A stretch of DNA of 64,000 nucleotides from NCBI RefSeq assembly GCF_002257705.1, contig NZ_LSLK01000088.1, forward strand, positions 62,001-126,000, in the 5' to 3' direction. The notes beneath the pieces are model-generated. The model was given only the letters and a program-made list of their open reading frames with translations, did not search any database and had not been told where the DNA came from. Positions within the stretch are counted from its first letter, which is position 1; the number at the start of each line of letters is the position of its first letter. Source of the stretch: Sporomusa silvacetica DSM 10669 (GTDB lineage Bacteria > Bacillota > Negativicutes > Sporomusales > Sporomusaceae). A program made the translations under genes and the position numbers. Below, piece after piece: positions 24,616-33,144 of the stretch.

Positions 24616-25821
24616 TTACGAAGCCTTCGCCGCTCGACTTGCCCCAATATGTACAGGTTTTGGCAGAAAGAATGAACACAATGCTGCCAGTAGTGCAACC
24701 GCTGTAAGAAGTTCCATCGTTGCTGGCAAGCCGTGATTATCCGCAAACCCACCAATCAATGGCACAAACATACCACCCACACTGAAAGTAAGTCCCAGTG
24801 TTACTCCGGAAGCAAAACCTATACTACGTGCTAAATAGCTCTGCCCCAAAACAACAACCGAACTGAACGGTGAAAACATAGCAAATCCGATCGGTATCAT
24901 CAACGCATAACTAATGAACGCATTCGTCGTCTGTGATAATAAACCTACCATCGGTACCAACAGTACATAACTGATCTGCACCACTTTCAAGTAGCCGATT
25001 TTGTCTGCCAACAGTCCGCCAATGAGTGTAGTCACTACACCAAACATAAATAGTAATGTTAACGCTGAACCAGCTGCCGCAGTAGAAAGCCCCGTGACAT
25101 TTACCAAATACAGCGGAATAAAGCTTCGCAACCCGCAACTGACAATCGAACTAAAAACAATTAGCAATGTCAATCGCGCAAAGGATGGCCAATCATTTCT
25201 AAGATTGTTTTTTGGTTCTGTGATCTTTCCATCTGCCGATACCTCGGAAACTGAAGTCTGCGCGATATCTGCTTTCATTTTCGGAACAATCACCAATAAA
25301 ATCATTGCCATGATCAATGCCAACAAACAAAATACCGCTGTCCCTTTCATGCCAAATGCCGTAATAGCAGCCACGGCAATAATCGGTCCGACAGCAAAAC
25401 CACCGTTCCCGCCTACAGAAAAAATACTCAAGGCCGTACCTCTTCTTGTTCCGGAAAGTTTATGGATCATACGCGCCGCTTCAGGATGAAAAATAGCACT
25501 GCCGATTCCACTCACCGTTACCACTGCAAAAATAGCCCAATAATTTTCAAAAAGTCCTGCCAACCCCATTGCTGCACCACCTAAAAAAATTCCCAGCGGC
25601 ATAAGCCATGTTTTTGACGTACGATCTGCCAGCCAGCCAAAGGTAGGCTGTACAACAGAAGATAAAAAGCAGGATGCAAACATCAAACCCGCTACAGCTT
25701 GATAATCCATACCATACTGTAAAATAAAAAACGGCAAAATAGCGGGCAATGCCCCCATGCCAATATCGCAGAAAAAATGACCTACTGCTACTACATATAC
25801 ATATTTTTGATTCAATTCCAT
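24616..25821 (-). CDS. MFS transporter, fosmidomycin-resistance (Fsr)-like
   Basis: The 401-residue protein has about 12 hydrophobic segments and the Fsr-type MFS start VAVGHFFCDIGMGALPAILP, the loop motif GWLADRTSKTWLMPLG, the VSGIGSAIFHPEAARMIHKL segment with FHPEA typical of the fosmidomycin-resistance group, and FSVGGNGGFAVGPIIA. It probably exports a small toxic compound by proton antiport. It lies 22 bases downstream of a marR-family gene on the same strand with AGAGGAGGAT before its ATG, so the regulator and pump form an operon controlled by the twin operators upstream of marR. Confidence 0.88.
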   Translation of the reverse strand: MELNQKYVYVVAVGHFFCDIGMGALPAILPFFILQYGMDYQAVAGLMFASCFLSSVVQPTFGWLADRTSKTWLMPLGIFLGGAAMGLAGLFENYWAIFAVVTVSGIGSAIFHPEAARMIHKLSGTRRGTALSIFSVGGNGGFAVGPIIAVAAITAFGMKGTAVFCLLALIMAMILLVIVPKMKADIAQTSVSEVSADGKITEPKNNLRNDWPSFARLTLLIVFSSIVSCGLRSFIPLYLVNVTGLSTAAAGSALTLLFMFGVVTTLIGGLLADKIGYLKVVQISYVLLVPMVGLLSQTTNAFISYALMIPIGFAMFSPFSSVVVLGQSYLARSIGFASGVTLGLTFSVGGMFVPLIGGFADNHGLPATMELLTAVALLAALCSFFLPKPVHIGASRAAKAS

Positions 25822-25843
25822 ATCCTCCTCTTATGTATCCTAT

Positions 25844-26296
25844 TTATATTTCTTCATTTAGTTTTTTATCATACTTCTGGTTTATATCGCTCAAAAACCG
25901 TAAGATAATAGACTGTTCATATTCACTATAGGTTGACAAAAGAGCTAATTTTTCTTGCATCGCTTGATTATGACACTTTTTATGTTCGATATATACGTTC
26001 TGCCCTTGCTCTGTCAGGCAGAAATAAATCTCTTTATTATTTTCTGGTTTTTGATAGCTGTCAATTAATTTTTTGTTTAGCAATTTTTTACTGATTTTAC
26101 TTATGGCTCCTCGTGTCATACCCATTTCAGCCGCTACTTTCGTGACATTGGCATAGTCCATCGAACCGATCTTATCAATGCAATGTGCTTCCGCTAAATT
26201 AATCCCCGCAAAAATCTCTTCTCGATGATGCTCAAAAATAGTGGAACGTTCTTGTATTCGTGTAAGTGATCTGATAATTTTTATTGCATTATCCAC
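25844..26296 (-). CDS. MarR-family transcriptional regulator of the MFS pump
   Basis: The frame is open to 26389, but AAGGAGG at 26304-26310 is only one base from ATG 26302; GTG 26296 gives normal spacing and a 150-residue protein of usual MarR length (VDNAIKIIRSLTRIQERST start). The winged helix is clear: ANVTKVAAEMGMTRGAISKI, SKKLLNKKLIDSYQKPENNK and an EIYFCLTEQG wing. It is transcribed first in a MarR-MFS operon and two matching palindromes precede it, so autorepression relieved by a pump substrate is likely. Confidence 0.85.
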   Translation of the reverse strand: MDNAIKIIRSLTRIQERSTIFEHHREEIFAGINLAEAHCIDKIGSMDYANVTKVAAEMGMTRGAISKISKKLLNKKLIDSYQKPENNKEIYFCLTEQGQNVYIEHKKCHNQAMQEKLALLSTYSEYEQSIILRFLSDINQKYDKKLNEEI

Positions 26297-26309
26297 ATAC
26301 ATTCCTCCT

Positions 26310-26327
26310 TTGTTTCCACAGAAACAA
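26310..26327. promoter_or_regulatory. MarR operator copy 1
   Basis: TTGTTTC-CACA-GAAACAA is a perfect 7-bp inverted repeat with a 4-base centre, directly upstream of the marR ribosome site. Confidence 0.7.
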
Positions 26328-26337
26328 TATAACAATA

Positions 26338-26371
26338 CCACATTTTTGTTTCTGCGTAAACAAAAATGTGG
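26338..26371. promoter_or_regulatory. MarR operator copy 2 inside a 14-bp inverted repeat
   Basis: CCACATTTTTGTTT and AAACAAAAATGTGG are exact inverted repeats around a 6-base centre. The inner part (26346-26363) repeats the 18-bp motif of copy 1, TTGTTTC-N4-TAAACAA, with the centres 36 bases apart. It could also act as a terminator-like hairpin, but it lies upstream of genes on both strands. Confidence 0.7.
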
Positions 26372-26516
26372 TCCCTCGGTGTAGTTCAATCAGGACAAAG
26401 AGTGTTAAGGTGGCAAAAGCGGTATACTAAGCAAAGAATATAAGTTATGATAAGGAAAGTGGTAAAAACTATAAAAACATAGGGTCAAAAGTTTTGTGGC
26501 AAAGGAGGAGTATACG

Positions 26517-28031
26517 ATGTCCCCAAAATGTTCTTTTAGTGAAGCGTTGGCTGACCCTGAACAGCTGTCGATAACCTGGGAACTAGTTCCTGGACGGGGT
26601 ATGCGGGAAAAGGCTCAGGAGCATCTGCTGAAAATGGCTGAGTTGGCGGCTAAGGACCCCAAAATAAATGCCATTACGATTACAGATAATCCTGGTGGTA
26701 AAGCAGCTATTTTGCCGTACTCCATGGCTGTGGAAGCCAAACGGCTGGGTATTGACCCGCTTGTCCATTTTACCAGTAAAGATAAAAACAGAAACGCCCT
26801 GGAGAGCGAACTATATGCGTTGGGTAGGGCCGATATTCACAACTTATTGGTTATGACTGGGGATTATCCCACAGAAGGATATGCTGGTCTGGCTAAGCCG
26901 GTTTTCGATTTTGATGCAGTCCATGCTCTCCGCATGATTACGAAAATGAATGAAGGTGCCTACACTAACCTCCCTGCTACTCACTTTTTTGCTGGGGCTG
27001 TTGTTTCACCGTTTAAAGCTACCGAAGCAGAAACTATGGCTCAATATTACAAGCTGCATAAAAAAATAGCGAATGGTGCCAGGTTTATTATTACCCAACT
27101 GGGTTATGATGCCAGAAAGTTTGATGAGTTGCGCAAGTATGCCGATAGTAATCAATTCAACGTGCCACTTATTGGGAATATCTATGTGCTGTCTGTACCT
27201 GTGGCTAAACTGATGAATAAGAATCTGATTCCTGGCTGTGTGGTAACAGATAAATTGGTGAAAAAACTGGAAGCAGAGCAGGCAGATGCTGCAAATAAAA
27301 AAGAACAGCAATTGCTCAGGGCAGCCAAATTGTATGCAGTACTTAAGGGATTACGTTATGATGGCGTAAATATTGGTGGTCATGGTCTTAGCTATGCCGA
27401 TGTGCAATATATTATGGAAAAAGGTGAGGAACAAAGTAGTAACTGGCAGGATATTGCAGTAGCCGATTTTGACTATCCGCAGGCTGACGGTTTTTATTTT
27501 TTTGAAAAAGATGTAACAACAGGACTCAATACTTGCCAACCCTTTGACCGTAGGCAGACCGGTTCGGGCCATTCCTCATTAAAGCAGTCGGTAATGGACT
27601 TGGTCCATGGGGTGGCATTTGACCATAAGGCACCGCTTTACCCGCTAAACAAAGCAGTTGCGAAATTTATTGATAACTCCTGCCTGAAAAAGCCATTTAC
27701 TATTGCTGAATACACCACCAAGACAATGACAAATGAATGCCGGTTCTGTGGTGATTGTGCCATGCACGAGCTCGGTTTTATTTGTCCAATGTCGCAGTGT
27801 CCCAAGCAACAGCGCAATGGTGCTTGCGGCGGCAGCCGCGATGGGTGGTGTGAGGTTTATCCTGAACAACAGAAGTGTATTTATGTAAAAATGTATGAAG
27901 GTTTCAAAGGGTGCGGCAAAGAAGAGCGTATGAAAGCCAAGTATATGCCACCCTGTAATTGGGAACTGCACCGTACTTCCTCGTGGCTAAACTATTTTAA
28001 TGATAGAGACTACAATAATAATAAAGGGTAG
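26517..28031 (+). CDS. metF: Methylenetetrahydrofolate reductase with MetV-like Cys-rich C-terminus
   Basis: ATG 26517 follows AAAGGAGGAG; the frame is open to GTG 26496 but the ribosome site lies inside that extension. Of 504 residues, the first 300 form the MetF TIM barrel (SITWELVPGRG, NAITITDNPGG, NLLVMTGDYPTEG, ARFIITQLGYDARKFDEL, PLIGNIYVLS). From about 395 a cysteine-rich domain (CRFCGDCAMHELGFICPMSQ, then CGGSRDGWCEV and CIYVKMYE) matches the MTHFR C-terminal domain PF12225, the MetV subunit of acetogens. It would reduce methylene- to methyl-tetrahydrofolate on the Wood-Ljungdahl methyl branch or for methionine synthesis. Its electron donor is not shown. Confidence 0.88.
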   Translation: MSPKCSFSEALADPEQLSITWELVPGRGMREKAQEHLLKMAELAAKDPKINAITITDNPGGKAAILPYSMAVEAKRLGIDPLVHFTSKDKNRNALESELYALGRADIHNLLVMTGDYPTEGYAGLAKPVFDFDAVHALRMITKMNEGAYTNLPATHFFAGAVVSPFKATEAETMAQYYKLHKKIANGARFIITQLGYDARKFDELRKYADSNQFNVPLIGNIYVLSVPVAKLMNKNLIPGCVVTDKLVKKLEAEQADAANKKEQQLLRAAKLYAVLKGLRYDGVNIGGHGLSYADVQYIMEKGEEQSSNWQDIAVADFDYPQADGFYFFEKDVTTGLNTCQPFDRRQTGSGHSSLKQSVMDLVHGVAFDHKAPLYPLNKAVAKFIDNSCLKKPFTIAEYTTKTMTNECRFCGDCAMHELGFICPMSQCPKQQRNGACGGSRDGWCEVYPEQQKCIYVKMYEGFKGCGKEERMKAKYMPPCNWELHRTSSWLNYFNDRDYNNNKG

Positions 28032-28049
28032 AAAGTGAATAATAGTAAA

Positions 28050-28086
28050 TAAGCCGTCCATTTCATTCATGGACGGCTTATTACGT
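28050..28086 (+). terminator. Terminator after metF
   Basis: A 12-bp stem, TAAGCCGTCCAT at 28050-28061 with its complement at 28069-28080, is followed by TTACG. The T run is poor on the plus strand; it may serve both flanking genes. Confidence 0.7.
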
Positions 28087-28100
28087 AGAGCCTATATTAA

Positions 28101-28265
28101 TTAGGAATTCTTAGACTCAAAGGTATGACAGTTGGTTTGCTCACTTTGCCGGGCACTTGTGCTGCCGCCATCAACGTTAACCTCAATAGCAGAAGCGTCA
28201 CATTGTTCACCAGATTTCCAGTACCTGCAGTCTGAGACCTTGCATTTTACACCAGGTAAAGACAT
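28101..28265 (-). CDS. DUF1540 small cysteine-rich protein
   Basis: A 54-residue frame runs from ATG 28265 (after GCGAGGTGAAAAG) to TAA 28101. Its sequence follows the DUF1540 pattern: GVKCKVSDCRYWKSGEQCDA, then IEVNV, and a final TNCHTFES, with four conserved cysteines and YW. Such small proteins occur widely in spore-forming Firmicutes and presumably bind a metal. The function is unknown. It is convergent with metF and lies downstream of the kinase of cluster 2 in the opposite order. Confidence 0.85.
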   Translation of the reverse strand: MSLPGVKCKVSDCRYWKSGEQCDASAIEVNVDGGSTSARQSEQTNCHTFESKNS

Positions 28266-28360
28266 CGCTTTTCACCTCGCTTTAGTTGTAATACAGGAGT
28301 AGTATAGCCATATTATCCCTCAATATACCAAAAAAATTTCTCAGTTGGTGAAAGGTAACC

Positions 28361-29857
28361 CTAGGATGCTTTTTCAGCTTTATTCAGGTCAAACCAAAAT
28401 ATAACACCATCGAACACGTTTTTCACTCCATACCCATTCCCGTGCTGTTCCTGAATTGCGCGTACAATCGATAGACCTAGCCCGTACCTGCCGAATTCCC
28501 GGGTGCGGGCTTCATCGATTTTATAGAAGCTTGTCCATATTTTCTCCAGGCTGTCAGTAGGGATTGGCTGCCCAGAGTTATAGATACAGACTCTGATTCT
28601 ATTCTCAGCATCCTCAAGCCAAAGCTTGATACGCTTTTCTCCTTGAACATGGGTGAGGGCATTAGTGAAAAGGTTAAGCAACACCTGTTCAATGCGCCGG
28701 GGGTCGCCGTTGACTTTAGGACTGGTTAGTACATTTATTTCCAGGGAAATACTTTTTTCTTTGAGAACCGACATATATTTTTTCGCAATATCCTGCAGTA
28801 ATGGCAGCAGGACAAAATCAGTCCGTTTCAGTTCAAATAAGCCTGATTCCAGTTGTGAGAGGTTGAGCAAATCTTTGACCAGTTTATCCATTTTTTCCGC
28901 CTCGTCAATAATTACCGAGCAATAGAAATCTTTACTCTCCTCATCGCGGGCGACATTCTCTTTTAGTCCTTCGGCGTAGCCTAATAGCAGCGAGAGCGGT
29001 GTTTTTAGCTCATGGGAAACATTGGACACAAAAGATTTGCGCATTTTATCTAAAGCCCGTTCTTTTTCCATATCAGCCAATAATTGTTGATTTTTTTGGT
29101 TAAGGGCCGAGATGGCAGTGTCCAGTTGGTCTGATAAGTGGTTGATGTTGTTGCCAAGTTCACCAAGCTCATCATCCTGGTTTACCCGGCATTTTTGGGA
29201 AAAGTCCAGACGTGCCATGTTTTGGGCGATTTGTTTGAGGTCAAGGATGGGCTGGGTAAAGCGTTTGGAAAATAAGAAGGCCCAGACGCAACCGGCTAAT
29301 AGGGTTAGGAAGCCAGTTAAAGACATAAACTGAGCCGCGGCAATAGCGCTCTCAGACATAGGGGCCAGCGGCTGTCTGATAATTAGGATATCACCGTTCA
29401 TTAGCTGTCTTTCTAGAACCATAAAATCAATTTTCAACATTTGGTCAAGCTGCATCTCAAGTACTGTTTGACTATCAATGATTTGGCTGCTTTTGATTAG
29501 CTGCATCGAATTAGGCGGGATTCGGAATTGACTGGTAGGCGAAGTTGTAGCGGGTTCAGGTGGCTGCTTGTTCAAAATATGGCTAACAGAGCTGTATTTG
29601 ATGCTGCCTTCCGGAGTGAAGATAATAATGTGGGCTCCCAGGGTATTGGCTGATCGCTCCAGCTCCAGGGATAATTTTTCAGGGGATCCCTGGTATAGCT
29701 GGTCGATGGTGTGACTGGTGGTTATGAGGAGTGCTTTTTTTTGCCAAGTATAGAATTTTTCCAGGCCAAATCCCAGGGAAGCCAGCGATAGTAATACAAA
29801 CAACAGGACAAAGCCGCTGAGACTAAGAAAGAGTTTTGTGCGAATTGATGCTGTCAT
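28361..29857 (-). CDS. Sensor histidine kinase with HAMP domain (cluster 2)
   Basis: The 498-residue protein has a first membrane helix (about 8-32), an extracytoplasmic domain of about 130 residues, a second helix (about 173-196), a HAMP domain (to about 248), HisKA with H282 in SFVSNVSHELKTPLSLLLGY and an ATPase domain with LLNLFTNALTHV and GRYGLGLSIVRAIQ. Its start overlaps the response-regulator stop by four bases (ATGA). Unlike the cluster 1 kinase it has HAMP and is transcribed away from its efflux operon. The kinase belongs to the PhoR/ResE-like group. Confidence 0.9.
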   Translation of the reverse strand: MTASIRTKLFLSLSGFVLLFVLLSLASLGFGLEKFYTWQKKALLITTSHTIDQLYQGSPEKLSLELERSANTLGAHIIIFTPEGSIKYSSVSHILNKQPPEPATTSPTSQFRIPPNSMQLIKSSQIIDSQTVLEMQLDQMLKIDFMVLERQLMNGDILIIRQPLAPMSESAIAAAQFMSLTGFLTLLAGCVWAFLFSKRFTQPILDLKQIAQNMARLDFSQKCRVNQDDELGELGNNINHLSDQLDTAISALNQKNQQLLADMEKERALDKMRKSFVSNVSHELKTPLSLLLGYAEGLKENVARDEESKDFYCSVIIDEAEKMDKLVKDLLNLSQLESGLFELKRTDFVLLPLLQDIAKKYMSVLKEKSISLEINVLTSPKVNGDPRRIEQVLLNLFTNALTHVQGEKRIKLWLEDAENRIRVCIYNSGQPIPTDSLEKIWTSFYKIDEARTREFGRYGLGLSIVRAIQEQHGNGYGVKNVFDGVIFWFDLNKAEKAS

Positions 29858-30525
29858 TTTTCCGCCTCAAAGCGGTAGCCATAGCCTCTGATGGTATGAA
29901 TCAGGGTGCTCTTAGCACCAAGCTTGGTTCTAAGCCGGTTAATGTGGGTATCTACCGTGCGCAGCTCACCCAGATAGTCGTACGTCCATACGTGATCAAG
30001 GATTTGTGGGCGGCTCAGTGCATTGCCTGTGTTTTCGGCCAAATAATTAAGAAGTTCATATTCTTTGGGACTCAAGTCCAACAGCTGTTCGTCAAGAAAT
30101 ACCTGACGGGCAGCTGTGTCAATAACCAGACCGCCACATAAGGCGGTTTTGTCTTTTTCTTGCTCCATGCGCCGGAATAAGGCATTTACCCGCGCTGTCA
30201 GAACCTTGGGGCTAAAGGGCTTGGTAACATACTCGTCGGCCCCTATTTCAAAAGCGTAAAGCTGGTCGGCTTCTTCGCTTTTGGCGGTAAGCATGATAAC
30301 CGGGATTGTGCCGTTTTTGCGAATCGCCTGGCAGACTGTCCAGCCATTGCGTTCTGGCATCATGACATCAAGGATGACCAGGTCTATCTTTTCTACAGAC
30401 AAGAGGTGTAAGGCCATTTGGCCGTTGGCAGCTTCAAGAATGTGATAGCCTTCGCGTAGCAGGAAATCGGCAACAAGCTTTCTCATTCGCAGCTCATCAT
30501 CAACTAGTAAGACAGTTTTAGCCAT
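29854..30525 (-). CDS. OmpR/PhoB-family response regulator (cluster 2)
   Basis: The 223-residue regulator has receiver motifs LLVDDE, D53 in LVILDVMMPERNGW, MLTAKSEEADQ and YVTKPFSPK, then a winged-helix domain (LSPKEYELLNYLAEN, RTVDTHINRLRTKLG, HTIRGYGYRFE). It starts at ATG after AAAGGAGAT and is divergent from tolC2, with repeated GTAACA elements in the gap between them. It most likely activates that efflux operon and its own gene. Confidence 0.9.
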   Translation of the reverse strand: MAKTVLLVDDELRMRKLVADFLLREGYHILEAANGQMALHLLSVEKIDLVILDVMMPERNGWTVCQAIRKNGTIPVIMLTAKSEEADQLYAFEIGADEYVTKPFSPKVLTARVNALFRRMEQEKDKTALCGGLVIDTAARQVFLDEQLLDLSPKEYELLNYLAENTGNALSRPQILDHVWTYDYLGELRTVDTHINRLRTKLGAKSTLIHTIRGYGYRFEAEK

Positions 30526-30616
30526 AAGGTGATCTCCTTTGATGTTTATTGTCGATTGGAGAATAGTACCCTTTTATTTTAATATGAATTAATCAGAATG
30601 AAAATCCTATATTGCT

Positions 30617-30662
30617 GTAACAATTTAGTAACATTGGTATGTTATCATAACAATGTTACTAA
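30617..30662. promoter_or_regulatory. Candidate response-regulator binding region between RR2 and tolC2
   Basis: GTAACA occurs at two places 11 bases apart (starting about 30617 and 30628), the spacing expected for an OmpR-family direct-repeat site. The second forms part of a perfect 12-bp inverted repeat, TTAGTAACATTG at 30625-30636 with CAATGTTACTAA at 30651-30662. The region lies in the 189-base divergent gap. Confidence 0.55.
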
Positions 30663-30714
30663 GATAGTAAAAATAGTATGAGAACAGCTGTAGCATGATA
30701 AGGGGGACTTGAAT

Positions 30715-31968
30715 TTGGTAGGACAATATGTAAGACAGGCAGGTATTTTAGGGCTATGTTTGCTGGCTCAGACCACGATAGGTTTTGCCACACCTCTGAC
30801 CGTGGAACAAGCAGTAACTATGGCACTGGAAAACCACCTGGATATAAAGAAAGCCATAAATAGTGAAAAACAAGCAGAATATGCATTACAGAGTACACAA
30901 GGCAGCAAGGGAATATCGATTGATGCTTCTAATACTTTTTATCTTAAACGGATCAATTATCCGGCAAACAGTAGTACTAGCGCCATTACGTTGTCGTTGC
31001 CTTTATACTCTGGCGGCAAGAATGAAGGCAACATCGCGATTGCTAAAACAGATGTGACAATAGCCGGTCTCAGTCTGCTAAAAACCAGGCAGGATGTGAA
31101 ATTAAACACCTTGTCTGCCTACTATGATGTGATTGAAGCCCGCAAAACGCAGGCTGTTGATCAGGAAACGGTTGATAATTATGTAGCGCATCTTAATGAT
31201 GTCCAAGCCCAGTATAGTGCTGGCAATGTTGCGAAGTCAGATGTATTGCGATCAGAAGTAGAGCTGGCAGATGCGCAGCAAACGTTGATTAAGGCCAAAA
31301 ATTCTTATGAAGTTGCGGTTAATGCTTTCAAAAACATGATTCGCTGGAAAAGTTCCGAAGCGATTGAGTTTGTTGAGGATTTCCAATATGTTCCCTTCAA
31401 GCAGACAATGGATGAATGTGTGGCTGTGGCCAAAGAGCAGCGTCCGGATGTAAGAAAGTATCAGCTTGCTATTGATGAGGCAGAGAAAACTGTGGATGTT
31501 ACTAAAGCCGATAAAAAACCAGCGGTGTCGCTTACGGCGGCAACCGGCTGGAGTAGCAGCGTTTTACCTGAGGATGATAATAAGGAAATCTATGTTGGAG
31601 TAACAACCAGTTGGAATTTATTTGATAGTCAGGTTACCAATGCCAAGGTCAAAAAAGCGCTAAGTGCAGTTGATACCGCCCGGTTGGAGTTGACAGCGCA
31701 GGAGGATTCAGTGGAGCTTGCTGTAAAAGAATATTATCTGGGAGTGAGGGAAGCCGAAAAGCGGATTGAGACAACGAAATTTGCCGTACATAAGGCAGAT
31801 GAAGATTATTTTATTGCTGAGGCGAAATATCGGGTAGGGGAAGGAGTCATTCTTGATGTGATTGATGCCCAATTGGCATTAACGACAGCAAAGAACAACT
31901 ATATTACCGCCCAATACGATTATGTGACATATAAGGCAAAATTAGAAAATGCCATGGGAATGGACTAG
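30715..31968 (+). CDS. TolC-family outer-membrane efflux protein (cluster 2)
   Basis: About 417 residues, with a signal peptide (cleavage near GFATPLT) and the TolC double hairpin repeat (SLPLYSGGKNEGNIAIAKTD and TSWNLFDSQVTNAKVKKALS, then GVILDVIDAQLALTTAKNNY). It is clearly paralogous to the cluster 1 TolC. AGGGGGA at 30701-30707 is too close to TTG 30709, so TTG 30715 is the likelier start; no ATG or GTG fits. It begins a four-gene operon divergent from its two-component system. Confidence 0.88.
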   Translation: MVGQYVRQAGILGLCLLAQTTIGFATPLTVEQAVTMALENHLDIKKAINSEKQAEYALQSTQGSKGISIDASNTFYLKRINYPANSSTSAITLSLPLYSGGKNEGNIAIAKTDVTIAGLSLLKTRQDVKLNTLSAYYDVIEARKTQAVDQETVDNYVAHLNDVQAQYSAGNVAKSDVLRSEVELADAQQTLIKAKNSYEVAVNAFKNMIRWKSSEAIEFVEDFQYVPFKQTMDECVAVAKEQRPDVRKYQLAIDEAEKTVDVTKADKKPAVSLTAATGWSSSVLPEDDNKEIYVGVTTSWNLFDSQVTNAKVKKALSAVDTARLELTAQEDSVELAVKEYYLGVREAEKRIETTKFAVHKADEDYFIAEAKYRVGEGVILDVIDAQLALTTAKNNYITAQYDYVTYKAKLENAMGMD

Positions 31969-31979
31969 GAGGCAGTAAC

Positions 31980-33122
31980 ATGTGGGAAAAAATAAATAAA
32001 AAAATTTTGGCGGCAAGTATTGTCGTTTTGCTGGGGATTGCCGGCGGGGTCTGGTACTACAATCAAGCACAACAAGCTAAGGCGTCGGCTAATCAGGAAA
32101 CGGTGACAGCAACCAGAGGTAAAATTATCTCTAGCGTATCAGCAACTGGAACTGTCAAGCCAATTGATGCAGTAGATATTTCGGCACAGGTTACAGCGTT
32201 GATCAAGGAAATTAAAGTCAAAGAAAATGATTATGTAAAAACCGGTCAAGTTCTGGCGATTTTAGATGCTAAATCCTATGAAACAACAATGCAGAAAGCC
32301 AAATATTCAATGGATAATTATGGCGCAATATATAAACGGTATCAATATTTACATTCTATTGGTGCAAAATCCGATGCAGATCTTGAGAATGCGCAGCTTA
32401 ACTATCAGACGGCTGTAGCTAGTTATGAAGCGGCCAAGTCAGATGTGGAAAAAACTGTACTGGTTTCACCCATGGATGGCGTTGTTCTGGGAGAACCGGT
32501 AGCGGTAGGAACTCTGGTGACTGCAGGCGTCAGTGATCCAACGGTTGTTATGATGATTGGTGATGTTTCGCGCAAAAAGGTAAAGGTAAAGGTAGATGAA
32601 ACAGATATTGGCAAGATTAAAATCGGTCAAGCGGCAACCTTTACTGTGGATGCCTATCAAAATCAGACTTTTACAGGCAGTGTTAGTAAAATAGGAGAAA
32701 TCTCGACAAGTACCACAAGTACATCTTCTACATCTACATCTTCTACATCCTCCTCATCGTCCTCCTCATCTTCTTCCTCTAGTAGTGTTATATATTATTA
32801 TGTAACACTCAATGTTGAAGATCCCGGAAATTTGCTAAAGACAGAAATGACGGCAAGAGTCAATATCAAAATTGATGAGAAAGACAATACGTTGTTAATT
32901 CCATTGGCGGCATTAAAAACCAGCACCAGTGGGCAATATGTAATGGTATTGCGCGATAACGGAAAAAGTGAAAATGTTCCGGTTGAGGTCGGTCTGACAA
33001 GCAGTGATAAAGTTGAAATTATCAGTGGGTTGCAGGATAATGACAAATTAATAATTTCTTATACGAAATCACAAACCCAAAGTTCTTCTACGCAAAAAGA
33101 TAATGGTCCGCCACCCATGTAG
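31980..33122 (+). CDS. MacA-like adaptor protein with Ser/Thr tract (cluster 2)
   Basis: The 380-residue adaptor has a membrane anchor (about 10-28), barrel-sandwich halves (TGTVKPIDAVDISAQVTALI and SPMDGVVLGEPVAVGTLVTA) around a helical hairpin, and beta-barrel domains. Between about residues 241 and 269 it carries a run of almost only Ser and Thr, ending in an uninterrupted serine stretch, inserted in the beta-barrel domain where the cluster 1 paralogue has only a short loop. The tract is encoded by TCT/TCA/ACA-type triplet repeats. It starts at ATG 12 bases after the TolC stop. Confidence 0.9.
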   Translation: MWEKINKKILAASIVVLLGIAGGVWYYNQAQQAKASANQETVTATRGKIISSVSATGTVKPIDAVDISAQVTALIKEIKVKENDYVKTGQVLAILDAKSYETTMQKAKYSMDNYGAIYKRYQYLHSIGAKSDADLENAQLNYQTAVASYEAAKSDVEKTVLVSPMDGVVLGEPVAVGTLVTAGVSDPTVVMMIGDVSRKKVKVKVDETDIGKIKIGQAATFTVDAYQNQTFTGSVSKIGEISTSTTSTSSTSTSSTSSSSSSSSSSSSSVIYYYVTLNVEDPGNLLKTEMTARVNIKIDEKDNTLLIPLAALKTSTSGQYVMVLRDNGKSENVPVEVGLTSSDKVEIISGLQDNDKLIISYTKSQTQSSSTQKDNGPPPM

Positions 33123-33144
33123 AGGGAGAAGGAGTTGAGTGATC

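Noticed and set aside
32700..32790. CRISPR or minisatellite array
   Set aside because: The repeats are short in-frame triplets inside an adaptor gene, without unique spacers.
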